Of a stretch of 64,000 bases of DNA, positions 28,169-36,494 are shown piece by piece (position 1 is the stretch's first letter; each line of letters opens with the position of its first letter). The notes beneath the pieces are model-generated. The model made no database searches, was not told the DNA's origin, and was given only the letters and a program-made list of their open reading frames with translations. Location of the stretch: assembly GCA_913056495.1 (NCBI GenBank), contig CAJXMO010000016.1, positions 1 to 64,000 of the forward strand, in the 5' to 3' direction. This stretch comes from an uncultured Alteromonadaceae bacterium (lineage in GTDB: Bacteria; Pseudomonadota; Gammaproteobacteria; Enterobacterales; Alteromonadaceae). Position numbers and translations under genes: made by a program.

Positions 28169-28202
28169 GCCAGTATTTTTTACAGTTTTAAGAAATACTG
28201 GC
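28169..28202. promoter_or_regulatory. Perfect 10-bp inverted repeat, operator or terminator
   Basis: GCCAGTATTT (28169-28178) and AAATACTGGC (28193-28202) with a 14-nt spacer, 24 nt before the Myb-like gene. There is no T run, so an operator is more likely than a terminator. Confidence 0.5.
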
Positions 28203-28226
28203 AACTTCATACTTTGGATACCCACT

Positions 28227-28805
28227 ATGAAACATAGAAATTACGATACAGCTCAAACCTTTAATAAAAAACTTAACGAACAAGGACAGATTAATAACTA
28301 TCTTATAAGAAGCGGAGATACTGAATTAGCGAGCAATAACTGTTTTAAAAAATGGACTCAAAAAGAAGAACAGGAATTAATTAGGTTAGTTACAGAAGAG
28401 AAACTGACACTGTCACAGTTATCTCGCACCATGAAGAGATCTAGAGGCGCAATAATACAACGGCTTGACATTATATTTGAGCGCAAAACTGAGCAACTCA
28501 AATCCATCGAGCAAGATATCCTTACTTTTGCAACTCAGAAAAAGGAAAATAAAAAAGCTAAGAAGCCAAGGACACTAACTAAAAAACAGAAGGTAGAAAA
28601 ACGGTCTAAAAATTTAAGAAATGGGCGGCCCCCAAAATCACATTTTCCATGGTCAGAAAAGGAACAGAGTTATGTCAAAAATATGTATGCTAAACGTGTT
28701 TCAATTTACGACATTGCGGATAGATGCCAACGTTCACCTAAAGCTATTGCAGCTCACTTAAAAAACGCGGGGTTGATGTCAGTGACTGAGTTCAGTAAAT
28801 ATTGA
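28227..28805 (+). CDS. Small DNA-binding protein with two Myb/SANT-like helix-turn-helix repeats
   Basis: 192 residues. Two similar tri-helical units: WTQKEEQELIRLVTEEKLTLSQLSRTM with SRGAIIQRL (about 46-85), and WSEKEQSYVKNMYAKRVSIYDIAD with SPKAIAAHL (about 138-180). A strongly basic linker (KKENKKAKKPRTLTKKQK) joins them. Duplicated domains suit binding to a symmetric site, and a perfect inverted repeat lies just upstream. Probably autoregulatory; target otherwise unknown. Confidence 0.65.
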   Translation: MKHRNYDTAQTFNKKLNEQGQINNYLIRSGDTELASNNCFKKWTQKEEQELIRLVTEEKLTLSQLSRTMKRSRGAIIQRLDIIFERKTEQLKSIEQDILTFATQKKENKKAKKPRTLTKKQKVEKRSKNLRNGRPPKSHFPWSEKEQSYVKNMYAKRVSIYDIADRCQRSPKAIAAHLKNAGLMSVTEFSKY

Positions 28806-28899
28806 AGATTGGTACTTTCTAGTGCAGTTATGAGAATTTATGAAAATATCAACGTGTTGAGGTAATATAAGTAAAAATTATCACTTAGAATGTAAACTA

Positions 28900-29583
28900 A
28901 TGTGTGGCCGTTTAAATGTAACAGATAATCAAGGTGTAAGTGACTTATGCGAACTATTGGGCATTGGTTATCAAAGTTTGTTGTTTAAACGGTTTATAGG
29001 CGCAGGTAGCACTGCGTCTATTGTTATGCAAAGCTCAACACGCTGTATTACTAATGCAGTGTGGTGGTTACTGCAAGAGCAGACTGATTCTGGCCTAAAA
29101 TGCAGTAAATATACTTCTTTTAATACACGCTATGACAAACTAAATGTTAAAAATAGCGCTGGGTATCAAGCATACCGAACATCACGCTGTATAGTGCCTG
29201 TCTCTGGCTTTGGTGAGACAGAACGCAAAGGTAAGTCGGTTTCATACCATGATATGTTTGGCGAACATGGTGAAGGCATATTGCTTGGTGGTTTATCTCG
29301 GCAATGGATGGATAAAGTTAGTGGTGAAGTTGTTACTTCATTTTCGGTCGTAACAAAACCACCTCATCCAAAGTTAGCCGACATACACTCTAAATCTATG
29401 CCGTTAATTATGCCCAAATATGGCTCGTGGGTTGATATGTGGCTTGACCCTAATTTTAGTGATGTTGACCAGTTTGTACCTTTGTTAGAGCCGTTTATAC
29501 CGCAAGACCTTGATGTCGTTCAAATTGATAAACCCAGTTCTTACCAACCACTCGGACAGATGTTTACTATAGAAAAAGACTAA
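28900..29583 (+). CDS. SRAP (HMCES/YedK) abasic-site processing protein
   Basis: 227 residues. The mature catalytic Cys2 is present (MCGRLN), with the conserved Asn in FNTRYDK, the Glu in PVSGFGETERK and the His in ADIHSKSMPLIM. SRAP proteins cross-link to abasic sites in single-stranded DNA and protect them. Upstream of umuD-umuC, forming a DNA-damage set. All four key residues are present, so it should be active. Confidence 0.9.
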   Translation: MCGRLNVTDNQGVSDLCELLGIGYQSLLFKRFIGAGSTASIVMQSSTRCITNAVWWLLQEQTDSGLKCSKYTSFNTRYDKLNVKNSAGYQAYRTSRCIVPVSGFGETERKGKSVSYHDMFGEHGEGILLGGLSRQWMDKVSGEVVTSFSVVTKPPHPKLADIHSKSMPLIMPKYGSWVDMWLDPNFSDVDQFVPLLEPFIPQDLDVVQIDKPSSYQPLGQMFTIEKD

Positions 29584-29667
29584 AGTAACTCACATCTATT
29601 GATTTGCCACTAGGTGCCTAGCTAAAGCGTTCGAATCTGCTTGAATAAAACTTCCCTTGAATTTAAG

Positions 29668-29683
29668 CTGTATAAACAACCAG
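29668..29683 (+). promoter_or_regulatory. LexA-box-like site upstream of umuDC
   Basis: CTGTATAAACAACCAG fits CTG-N10-CAG and differs from CTGT-N8-ACAG at one position. It lies 40 nt upstream of the umuD ATG, where LexA repression of an SOS operon would be expected. Confidence 0.6.
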
Positions 29684-29723
29684 TGTTTGTAATTGGGGTT
29701 TGTTTAAGTTGAGTCGTGAAAAT

Positions 29724-30137
29724 ATGAAAGTCATTCCTATTTATGCGTTTGCAGGCATTACTGGCTTTGAATCGCCAGCAGCAGAGTACAAAGAGCTAGG
29801 CTTGTCGCTTGATGAACTATTAATACAGCATCCGCATGCAACTTTTATCGGCCAAGCTAAGGGCAATTCTATGGAAGGAAATGGCATTTATGATGGTGAT
29901 TTATTGATTGTCGATAGAGCCATTACCACTAAGCAAAATGATGTGATAGTCGCTAATTACAACGGTTCATTTGTATGTAAAGTGTTGGATAAACGTAACA
30001 AATGTTTGGTTTCATCTTCTGGTGAATTTGCGCCTGTATTTATCTCTGAAATGGACGAGTTTCAAATTGAAGGAGTTGTGACCCAATCTATTCGTTTACA
30101 CCGTAGCTGCGCTGAAATCATGAAATGTTTGCTTTAG
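29724..30137 (+). CDS. umuD: UmuD-like S24 peptidase, Pol V accessory subunit
   Basis: 137 residues from the ATG at 29724 (MKVIPIYAFAGITGFESP); the frame extends to a TTG at 29700. Serine nucleophile in GQAKGNSMEG and general-base Lys in GSFVCKVLDK. The self-cleavage segment reads TGFESPAAEY, with Thr where E. coli has Cys. Cleaved UmuD' dimerises and joins UmuC. Its end overlaps umuC by 13 nt, so they are coupled. Under a LexA-like site. Confidence 0.93.
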   Translation: MKVIPIYAFAGITGFESPAAEYKELGLSLDELLIQHPHATFIGQAKGNSMEGNGIYDGDLLIVDRAITTKQNDVIVANYNGSFVCKVLDKRNKCLVSSSGEFAPVFISEMDEFQIEGVVTQSIRLHRSCAEIMKCLL

Positions 30138-31372
30138 TTGATGCGGTCGCTTTTTATGCTTCGGCCGAAAAGGTCTTTGACCCCAGTATTCGCAACAAGC
30201 CTGTAGTCGTACTGACTAACAATGACGGCTGTATTTGTGCTGTATGTCCTATCGCACGAGAGCTTAATATTCCTAAATTTGAACCCTATTTTAAGCTTAA
30301 AAACTACCTAGCTAAGCATAATGTTATTGTACGTTCTTCCAATTACGAACTTTATGCCGATTTATCTGACCGCATGATGAATGTGATAGGCCGATATTGC
30401 AGTAATCAGCACGTTTATAGCATTGATGAATCATTTTTACAGTTTAACAGCCAAGCGCCTGATTGGTTTAAATTAGGTCAAGAAATACGGCTAGCTGTGT
30501 GGCGCGAAGTGAAGCTGCCTGTCGGTGTTGGGTTCGGTATAACACCAACGCTTGCAAAAGCCGCCAATCACGCAGCTAAAAAGCTTTATGGATACAACGG
30601 TGTTGCTGTTATTAGTGATAGCAAACAAGCATTGCCTATTTTAAAGCAAATGAAACTGGCTGACGTATGGGGCATTGGCTCTAGGTTATCTAAACGGCTT
30701 GAATTAATCGGCCTTAATAACGCCTATGACCTTGCCCAACAAGACCCAAGTAAAATGCGTAAGTTCCATAGCATTGTGCTTGAAAAGACGGTTAGAGAGC
30801 TAAATGGTGAGGTATGTTTGAGTTGGGATGAAGTTAAGCAAGATAAAAAAGAAATATTCTCTACCCGAAGCTTTGGCACAAGAATAACCGATAAAAGCAG
30901 CTTACATGCAGCCTTGAATACACATGCAGACATTATTGGTAGAAAGCTCAGAAAGCAGGGTTCTTTGGTTAAAAAACTGACTATTTTTGCTCATAACTCA
31001 CCTCATGACGCGCAATTTATCAAACGTAGCTTTTTATATGAATTTATCGTACCGACTTCAGATACGAGTGTAATCGCTAACGCTGTTAGTTCGGTCCTCG
31101 ATAAGCTATTTGTTGCTAATGTGCCTTTTTATAAGTGTGGACTGGGGGCAATTGAGCTACATAGTGGAAACTTTACCCAGTTCAGCCTTTTTGATAAAAG
31201 CCAAGATAAACCAGAAGTCATGCGGATATACGACCAAATAAACAGTAAATATGGTACTGGCACAACCTTTATTGCCAGCAGTAATATGACCGAAAAATGG
31301 TCTATGCGCAGAGCGTTTCTATCACCGCAGTACACCACTAGATGGGCTCATTTGCCTGAAATAAATTGCTGA
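30125..31372 (+). CDS. umuC: UmuC-like translesion DNA polymerase V catalytic subunit
   Basis: 415-residue Y-family polymerase. Catalytic acids are Asp6 (MFALVD) and the DE pair in YSIDESF near residue 101. The palm and finger segments NNDGCICAVCPIARELNIPK and thumb HhH WGIGSRLSKRLELIGL are intact, with a C-terminal little finger. One departure: the usual DCNNFYASCE is DAVAFYASAE, losing the polar residue after Asp6 and a Cys. Metal ligands are kept, so activity is likely. Confidence 0.94.
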   Translation: MFALVDAVAFYASAEKVFDPSIRNKPVVVLTNNDGCICAVCPIARELNIPKFEPYFKLKNYLAKHNVIVRSSNYELYADLSDRMMNVIGRYCSNQHVYSIDESFLQFNSQAPDWFKLGQEIRLAVWREVKLPVGVGFGITPTLAKAANHAAKKLYGYNGVAVISDSKQALPILKQMKLADVWGIGSRLSKRLELIGLNNAYDLAQQDPSKMRKFHSIVLEKTVRELNGEVCLSWDEVKQDKKEIFSTRSFGTRITDKSSLHAALNTHADIIGRKLRKQGSLVKKLTIFAHNSPHDAQFIKRSFLYEFIVPTSDTSVIANAVSSVLDKLFVANVPFYKCGLGAIELHSGNFTQFSLFDKSQDKPEVMRIYDQINSKYGTGTTFIASSNMTEKWSMRRAFLSPQYTTRWAHLPEINC

Positions 31373-31451
31373 TTTTTAGCCTAAGTAGCATTTACTTAAT
31401 TAGAACAGTCAGTTATGTTTAGATGAGATTTTTACTGAACAAGGTAATGCT

Positions 31452-32110
31452 ATGAAAAGGATGTTATTTGCCTTAATTGTTATTAGTTTTTCGGCTTTAA
31501 GTGCCCAAACTAAAATACCAGATTATGACTCGGCTAGAGATGACTGGTTTTGGGATAAGCTGTACACGTTTGGCGGTACTGGTTTTTATTGCTCTATTCA
31601 GTTCAATGAACACGGTAAGTACATTGACTACAAAGGCAAAGAAAAGAAGATGACGTTGGAGCACGTCTACTCTGCTGATTGGATAGCTGACCACCACCTT
31701 TGTGAAAATCGAAATACATGTGAAATTCAAGCATACAAATATGCTGAAGCAGATTTGCACAATCTTTGGCCGACCGATGGCAGTGTTAACTCATCACGAA
31801 GCAACTATCCGTTTGGCGAAATACCCGATGCGGTATCTGAAAACAGATATTCAGAGAAAGGTTGCTCTGATTTCGAACGTTTATATGGCGCTGAGCAAAG
31901 CAAGATTTTGATAGAGCCTAGAGATGCGATTAAAGGCCGTATCGCACGTTCAATGCTATATATGCATGATGAATATGGGTTGGAATGGAATCGTTAATGC
32001 TAAGCTGGCATAAACAATATCCAGTCGATTTTGAAGAGCTTTGGCGCAATCAGAAAATATATGAGTTGCAAGGTACTTATAATAAGTGGATTGGTACTAT
32101 CAAAAAATAA
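31452..32110 (+). pseudogene. Endonuclease I family nuclease, frameshifted near its C-terminus
   Basis: The first frame (31452-31997, 181 residues) has a signal peptide and the endonuclease I core: MTLEHVYSADW, EADLHNLWP and SRSNYPFG, plus KGRIARSMLYM. It stops at TAA 31995-31997. A second frame beginning with the overlapping ATG at 31997 (to 32110, 37 codons) encodes WHKQYPVDFEELWRNQKI and LQGTYNKW, the conserved C-terminal helix region. The sum of about 218 residues equals a normal family member. Either a disabled gene or two coupled pieces; the catalytic core is in the first piece. Confidence 0.8.
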
Positions 32111-32522
32111 ATCAGAATGCGGCTTTGAGCGAGAAGCAGACGTTTGCGCGACTCAATATCCCATATGCTGCTGGTTCCCACGCTCTGCGTGGTAACCTGA
32201 ATGAAGGTAAGGTGTACATTCTTTTTTTACCCGAAGCCTCATTGTCGGGTTCTGGAACCCTTTAAATCTTCGCTTTGAGCGATTAGGAAACGTTTTGTAT
32301 CTTTCGCATTTTGATAAATATTGGGTGGGTTGGCACGAGCCTCGCCGAATCTCAACACTTGGCATTGTTAAATAATATTGTTGGGATTCACTCTGTTCGT
32401 CCCAACCTACGCGGGCTGGTGCACTTAGAAAAATTTTACGCAAATTTTACGCTACAGATATCATTTGGTGTGTTAATTTAGCTGCTAATCAACGAATTAA
32501 TGGTTAGCAGTAATTATTTAGT
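32111..32522. repeat. Non-coding patchwork resembling dispersed intergenic repeats
   Basis: 412 nt between the nuclease and the sensor kinase. It has GGTTCCCACGCTCTGCGTGG near 32172, a short inverted stretch around ACCCGAAGCCTC/TGTCGGGTT, and TTGTTGGGATTCACTC...CCCAACCTACGCG near 32380-32415, a type commonly repeated between genes in marine gammaproteobacteria. An open frame on the minus strand here is not believed to be a gene. Confidence 0.4.
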
Positions 32523-33557
32523 GTGAAGAACATTATTGTTTTACTAAAAAAATCTCCTTATCTCATAGCGTTTGTTATTGTTAGCGCGGCGTGCTTTTTA
32601 TCCTATGCTCTCAATTTTTGGTTTTTGCCAGGGCAAGGTGTTCTATTAATTTTTCAGCTTGCAGTCATCATCACGGCTTTGCCCGGTAACAAAAGAAGTG
32701 CAATCTTCGCAGGCGTTTTGAGTGGCGTTACTTTTAATTATTTTTTCACAACCCCCCGCTTTTCTCTGCATATGTCAAATATTGACGATATTGTCAATTT
32801 GCTGATATTTTTGATCATCGCAGTTATTACCAGTTATCTTGCTGCTTTTTACAGAACGCAACAAGAGGCTTTGAAGCGGGCAGAATTACGCGCCAGTATT
32901 TTAATGTCTGTCTCACATGATTTGCGAACACCATTGTCAACGATTATCGGCACATTATCTACATTACAAGCCTATGAGGATAAACTGCCTAAACAAGAAA
33001 AGGCAGAATTACTTTCTGGCGCTTTAGAAGAAAGTCATAGGTTGCATCGGTATATAGAAAACTTGCTACAGGCCACTAAATTACAACAGGGCATAAAACT
33101 TAATGCGGTTTACCTGGATGTATCAAATATTGTTAACAAAGTTGTCACCAGGTTCACTTCGAATCGGCTTAAAATAGTCCAAACTGATGATTTACCTATG
33201 GTTTATGCGAGCGCATACTTGTTGGAGCAGGCTATTTATAACGTGGTTGATAATGCTCTGAAATACTCACCTAAAGAAACAACAGTAACCATTACATGCC
33301 TTGCCAGAGATAACACTGTTGTTATTGATATTCTGGATTTAGGGCCGGGTATAAATGGAAAGGACAAAAATGCAGTGTTCGACTTATTTTTTTCTACTCG
33401 ACAAGGAGATTCCGGAGAAGGTGGTACTGGTATCGGGCTAACTGTAGCAAAAGGACTTATTGAAGCACATAAAGGCAGTATTTCAATACAGCCTGCATCT
33501 AAAGGCTGTACTGTCCGTATTATTTTACCAAGTGTTGATGAGAGTAAATATGAATAG
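32523..33557 (+). CDS. Short KdpD-like sensor histidine kinase
   Basis: 344 residues from a GTG start. Four hydrophobic segments of the DUF4118 (KdpD central) region fill residues 10-110, then HisKA with His132 in SVSHDLRTPLS and HATPase with VVDNALKYSP (241-250) and GGTGIGL (300-306). The large N-terminal KdpD sensor and UspA-like domains of canonical KdpD (about 900 residues) are absent. Overlaps the response regulator by 8 nt and lies upstream of a TrkH transporter, so it likely senses potassium or osmotic state. Confidence 0.9.
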   Translation: MKNIIVLLKKSPYLIAFVIVSAACFLSYALNFWFLPGQGVLLIFQLAVIITALPGNKRSAIFAGVLSGVTFNYFFTTPRFSLHMSNIDDIVNLLIFLIIAVITSYLAAFYRTQQEALKRAELRASILMSVSHDLRTPLSTIIGTLSTLQAYEDKLPKQEKAELLSGALEESHRLHRYIENLLQATKLQQGIKLNAVYLDVSNIVNKVVTRFTSNRLKIVQTDDLPMVYASAYLLEQAIYNVVDNALKYSPKETTVTITCLARDNTVVIDILDLGPGINGKDKNAVFDLFFSTRQGDSGEGGTGIGLTVAKGLIEAHKGSISIQPASKGCTVRIILPSVDESKYE

Positions 33558-34242
33558 ACAAATTATGGTTATTGACGATGAGGCTCAAATTCAACGCTTT
33601 ATGAAAATTTCACTTATTGCTGAAAATTTTGACTATGTGCCAGCTTATACCGCTGTTGACGGGTTAAAACAGATAAAAAATGCCATGCCGGACCTTATCA
33701 TATTGGATTTAGGCTTGCCCGACAAAGATGGTAGTTGGCTTCTCTGTCAAATCCGGTCTTGGAGTCAGGTGCCTATACTTATCTTAACCGCTCGTGATGA
33801 GGAGGAAGAGAAAGTCAGACTTCTCAATGCGGGGGCAAATGATTACTTAAGCAAACCATTTGGGATAAAAGAGCTCATCGCGAGAATTCGAGTTTTATTG
33901 CGAGACTTGGTTGCCCCCTCTGCTGAGCATGAAGTATATCAATTAGGTAATATTAAACTTGATGCTGCTAATCATAAAGTTTGGTTAAAAGATCAACCAA
34001 TAACATTGACGAAAAAAGAATTTACTTTCTTAAAGTACCTGATACAACAGCCTAATGCGCTTGTAACTCACCAGCAGTTGCTCAAAAAAATTTGGGGGGA
34101 TTATCACCTAAACGATACGCATTATTTAAGGGTCTTGGTCAGCCAACTCAGGAAAAAGCTAGAAGATGATGTGAATCAACCAAGTTATATTGTTACGGAG
34201 CCCGGTATCGGCTACCGATTCATTAACCCTGACAAAGACTGA
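33550..34242 (+). CDS. KdpE-like OmpR-family response regulator
   Basis: 230 residues from the ATG at 33550, overlapping the kinase gene stop codon. Receiver domain with DDE at 9-11, phospho-acceptor Asp53 (LIILDLGLPD) and the Lys in YLSKPF. C-terminal winged helix with LTKKEFTFLKYLIQ and HYLRVLVSQLRKKLE. The best resemblance is KdpE. No kdpFABC genes are present, so the likely target is the adjacent trkH. Confidence 0.93.
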   Translation: MNRQIMVIDDEAQIQRFMKISLIAENFDYVPAYTAVDGLKQIKNAMPDLIILDLGLPDKDGSWLLCQIRSWSQVPILILTARDEEEEKVRLLNAGANDYLSKPFGIKELIARIRVLLRDLVAPSAEHEVYQLGNIKLDAANHKVWLKDQPITLTKKEFTFLKYLIQQPNALVTHQQLLKKIWGDYHLNDTHYLRVLVSQLRKKLEDDVNQPSYIVTEPGIGYRFINPDKD

Positions 34243-34246
34243 AGGT

Positions 34247-35710
34247 ATGGCAAGTCAAATGGTTAGTATAAAAAACATTATCCGACTTTTGGCACTACCC
34301 GTATTGTGGATGGGGTTAGTTCAGCTCTGTTTTGGTTTACTGTCAATGTTTCTATTTAGAGATAATATTGGTAAAGCTTTTATTAATCCAGCTTTAATCT
34401 ATATTGCGGTTGCGACTTTTCTGATTTACCGCTTAAAAAAAGAAAACTTAAGAGATATTAATTACCGCGAAGCCCTTATGTTTGCAACCTTAACTTGGGT
34501 TGTTATGGGATTATTGGGTGGAATACCCGTCATGTTTGTGACAGGTGTCAGTTATACAGATGCAGTTTTTGAAGCAACTAGTGCATTAACAACTACTGGC
34601 GCGACAGTGCTTAGTAAGTTGGATGCTTTGCCAAAGTCGTTTCTTATGTACCGGCAATTTTTGCAGTGGATGGGGGGGTTAGGTGTCGTTATATTCGTTG
34701 TCGCGGTGCTCCCCATGTTGAATGTCGGAGGAATGCGACTGCTCAAAGCAGAGACCCCAGGACCGGTCAAAGATGACAAGTTGTCGCCTCGTATCGCAAA
34801 TACAGCTCATTACCTTTGGTTTATTTACTTGCTGCTGACGGTATTGTGTGCTTTAACCTATTATTTGGCTGGAATGTCATTGTATGACGCGATCGCTCAT
34901 AGTTTTACGACCATATCGACAGGCGGCTTTTCAACACATGATGCAAGCATGTGGTTTTTTGAAAGCCATTTAATTCTTTCCATATCTAATATTTTTATGC
35001 TACTTGGCGCAATCAGTTTTGCTTTACATTTTAGAGTTCTACATTCCACATCGCTAAAGTTATACTGGCGAGACGAAGAAACCCGTATATTCATTTTTAT
35101 AGTACTCGGTTTGTCAATTCTATTAACGTTAATGCTTGTACAAGGAAATCGATACAATTTTTTAGAAGGGGTTAGTTTTGCCACCTTTCATGTCATTTCC
35201 TTTATAACCAGTACTGGTTTCGGCGCTGCTGATTTGGGGAGCTGGCCAGCACAAACCGGATTTTTTCTTGTTTTTTGCGGGTATCTTGGTGGGTGTGCCG
35301 GCTCTACAGCCGGAGGGAATAAAATCATACGTGATATCATTACTTTTAAGGTAATAAGGCGTGAAGTCTTGAGATGCTTACATCCCAAAGCTGTTTTTCC
35401 GTTACGTTTTCAGAAAAAAGTGGTGGATGATCGGGTCCATCATGCTGTGATGGCATTTATGTCCATTGCAGCAGGAAGTTCACTGGTGTTTACCTTGTTA
35501 CTGATGGCAACCGGGTTGGATTTTTGGTCATCTTTTACAGCTGTGGCAGCTTGTATTAATGTATTAGGGCCTGGCTTTGGGGAAGTGGGCAGTAACTTTA
35601 TTCCGGTTTCAGATAATGGAATTTGGTTACTTAATGGCGCAATGATCCTTGGTAGGTTGGAGTATTTCACTGTGCTTACAATGTTGATGCCTGGGTTTTG
35701 GCGATATTAA
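34247..35710 (+). CDS. trkH: TrkH-family potassium transporter subunit
   Basis: 487 residues from the ATG at 34247; an ATG at 34259 is the alternative, as the AAGG at 34242-34245 fits neither perfectly. About ten transmembrane segments with the four Trk/Ktr selectivity-filter loops: TTTGATVL, TTISTGGFST, ITSTGFGAAD and NVLGPGFGEVG. TrkH forms the membrane pore for potassium uptake and normally needs a cytosolic TrkA or KtrA; none is encoded nearby, so it may borrow the host protein. Third gene of the kinase-regulator-transporter operon. Confidence 0.92.
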   Translation: MASQMVSIKNIIRLLALPVLWMGLVQLCFGLLSMFLFRDNIGKAFINPALIYIAVATFLIYRLKKENLRDINYREALMFATLTWVVMGLLGGIPVMFVTGVSYTDAVFEATSALTTTGATVLSKLDALPKSFLMYRQFLQWMGGLGVVIFVVAVLPMLNVGGMRLLKAETPGPVKDDKLSPRIANTAHYLWFIYLLLTVLCALTYYLAGMSLYDAIAHSFTTISTGGFSTHDASMWFFESHLILSISNIFMLLGAISFALHFRVLHSTSLKLYWRDEETRIFIFIVLGLSILLTLMLVQGNRYNFLEGVSFATFHVISFITSTGFGAADLGSWPAQTGFFLVFCGYLGGCAGSTAGGNKIIRDIITFKVIRREVLRCLHPKAVFPLRFQKKVVDDRVHHAVMAFMSIAAGSSLVFTLLLMATGLDFWSSFTAVAACINVLGPGFGEVGSNFIPVSDNGIWLLNGAMILGRLEYFTVLTMLMPGFWRY

Positions 35711-36104
35711 TTTATTAAAGTTAAAGTAAATATTCGAACTCAACAAGTACCTTGATAAATTTTATTTGTTGAGATATTTTCTTCAGCCCTATGAGGTTGG
35801 ACTCTCCACATATCATTAGGACAAGAGAAGTGAATCACGTAAGTGTCTGCTTATTGCTAGTGAGCTGACATTACAGAAGCCACAGCTAGGCATCCGCTGC
35901 TGGCACAAAGTCGCTTAAGAAGTGCTAACCGTTAATGATAGTTAACCTCAGTGATTGTGATTCGAATGACTTAAAGTTGCTCATGGTTAATATTTAATAA
36001 CTCTAATAATTTGGCCAATTTAACTTGACCACTACACCTCGACCAATAGTAAAAACTGTATAGTCATCGTCTGATAATTCAAATTAAACTTACTGGAACT
36101 ATTA
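35711..36104. other. Gene-free stretch with an inverted copy of a short repeat
   Basis: 394 nt without a gene. At 36011-36036, TTGGCCAATTTAACTTGACC followed by ACTACA is, on the minus strand, TGTAGTGGTCAAG...TTGGCC, the repeat also found at 37566-37589 and 38446-38470. Nothing else identified. Confidence 0.5.
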
Positions 36105-36494
36105 ATGCAATTTGATGAACTAGATACCTTATTAATTTCACTGGCAATGCTTCTTTTAGGTGGTCTAATTGGTCATAAATTAGCCTTAGGAAGGGATAAA
36201 AGAAAAGAATTTAACAATAGCATGATACAAATAAGGAAAAAATTAATTAATAAAATACCAGTAAGTAAATCCGATATTGATGATTTAGAGATACATGTAG
36301 GTGGTGAGTCGTCTAAAATTAGGGTCGTGTTCGAGAAATACTATCTACCAACACTAAGTTTGTGTACGGGTGGTGGAGTTGATGATGATGGTATATGGCA
36401 TGAGTCACCATTAACTCAAGAAGAAATAGATGATATTTTGTCACAAAAAGAAATTGCTCGTAAGAAGTTGCTGGATGCATGTAAATTTAAATAA
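36105..36494 (+). CDS. Small hypothetical membrane-anchored protein; IS inserted in its stop codon
   Basis: 129 residues. An N-terminal hydrophobic segment (LLISLAMLLLGGLIGHKLAL, about 8-27) is followed by a charged soluble domain. No family recognised. The IS begins at the last base of its TAA stop. Removing the IS and one target copy gives TAG at the same codon, so the protein is unchanged by the insertion. Confidence 0.6.
   Translation: MQFDELDTLLISLAMLLLGGLIGHKLALGRDKRKEFNNSMIQIRKKLINKIPVSKSDIDDLEIHVGGESSKIRVVFEKYYLPTLSLCTGGGVDDDGIWHESPLTQEEIDDILSQKEIARKKLLDACKFK

Noticed and set aside
28170..28186. LexA box in the inverted repeat before the Myb-like gene
   Set aside because: On the minus strand it reads CTGTAAAAAATACTGG, which lacks the required CAG end.
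32153..32443. 96-codon minus-strand frame
   Set aside because: Lies in repeat-like non-coding sequence; its peptide has the look of translated intergenic repeats and no domain.
32523..33557. Idea that the short KdpD is a truncated pseudogene
   Set aside because: Membrane, HisKA and HATPase parts are intact and translation is coupled to the regulator, so it is a compact functional kinase type.
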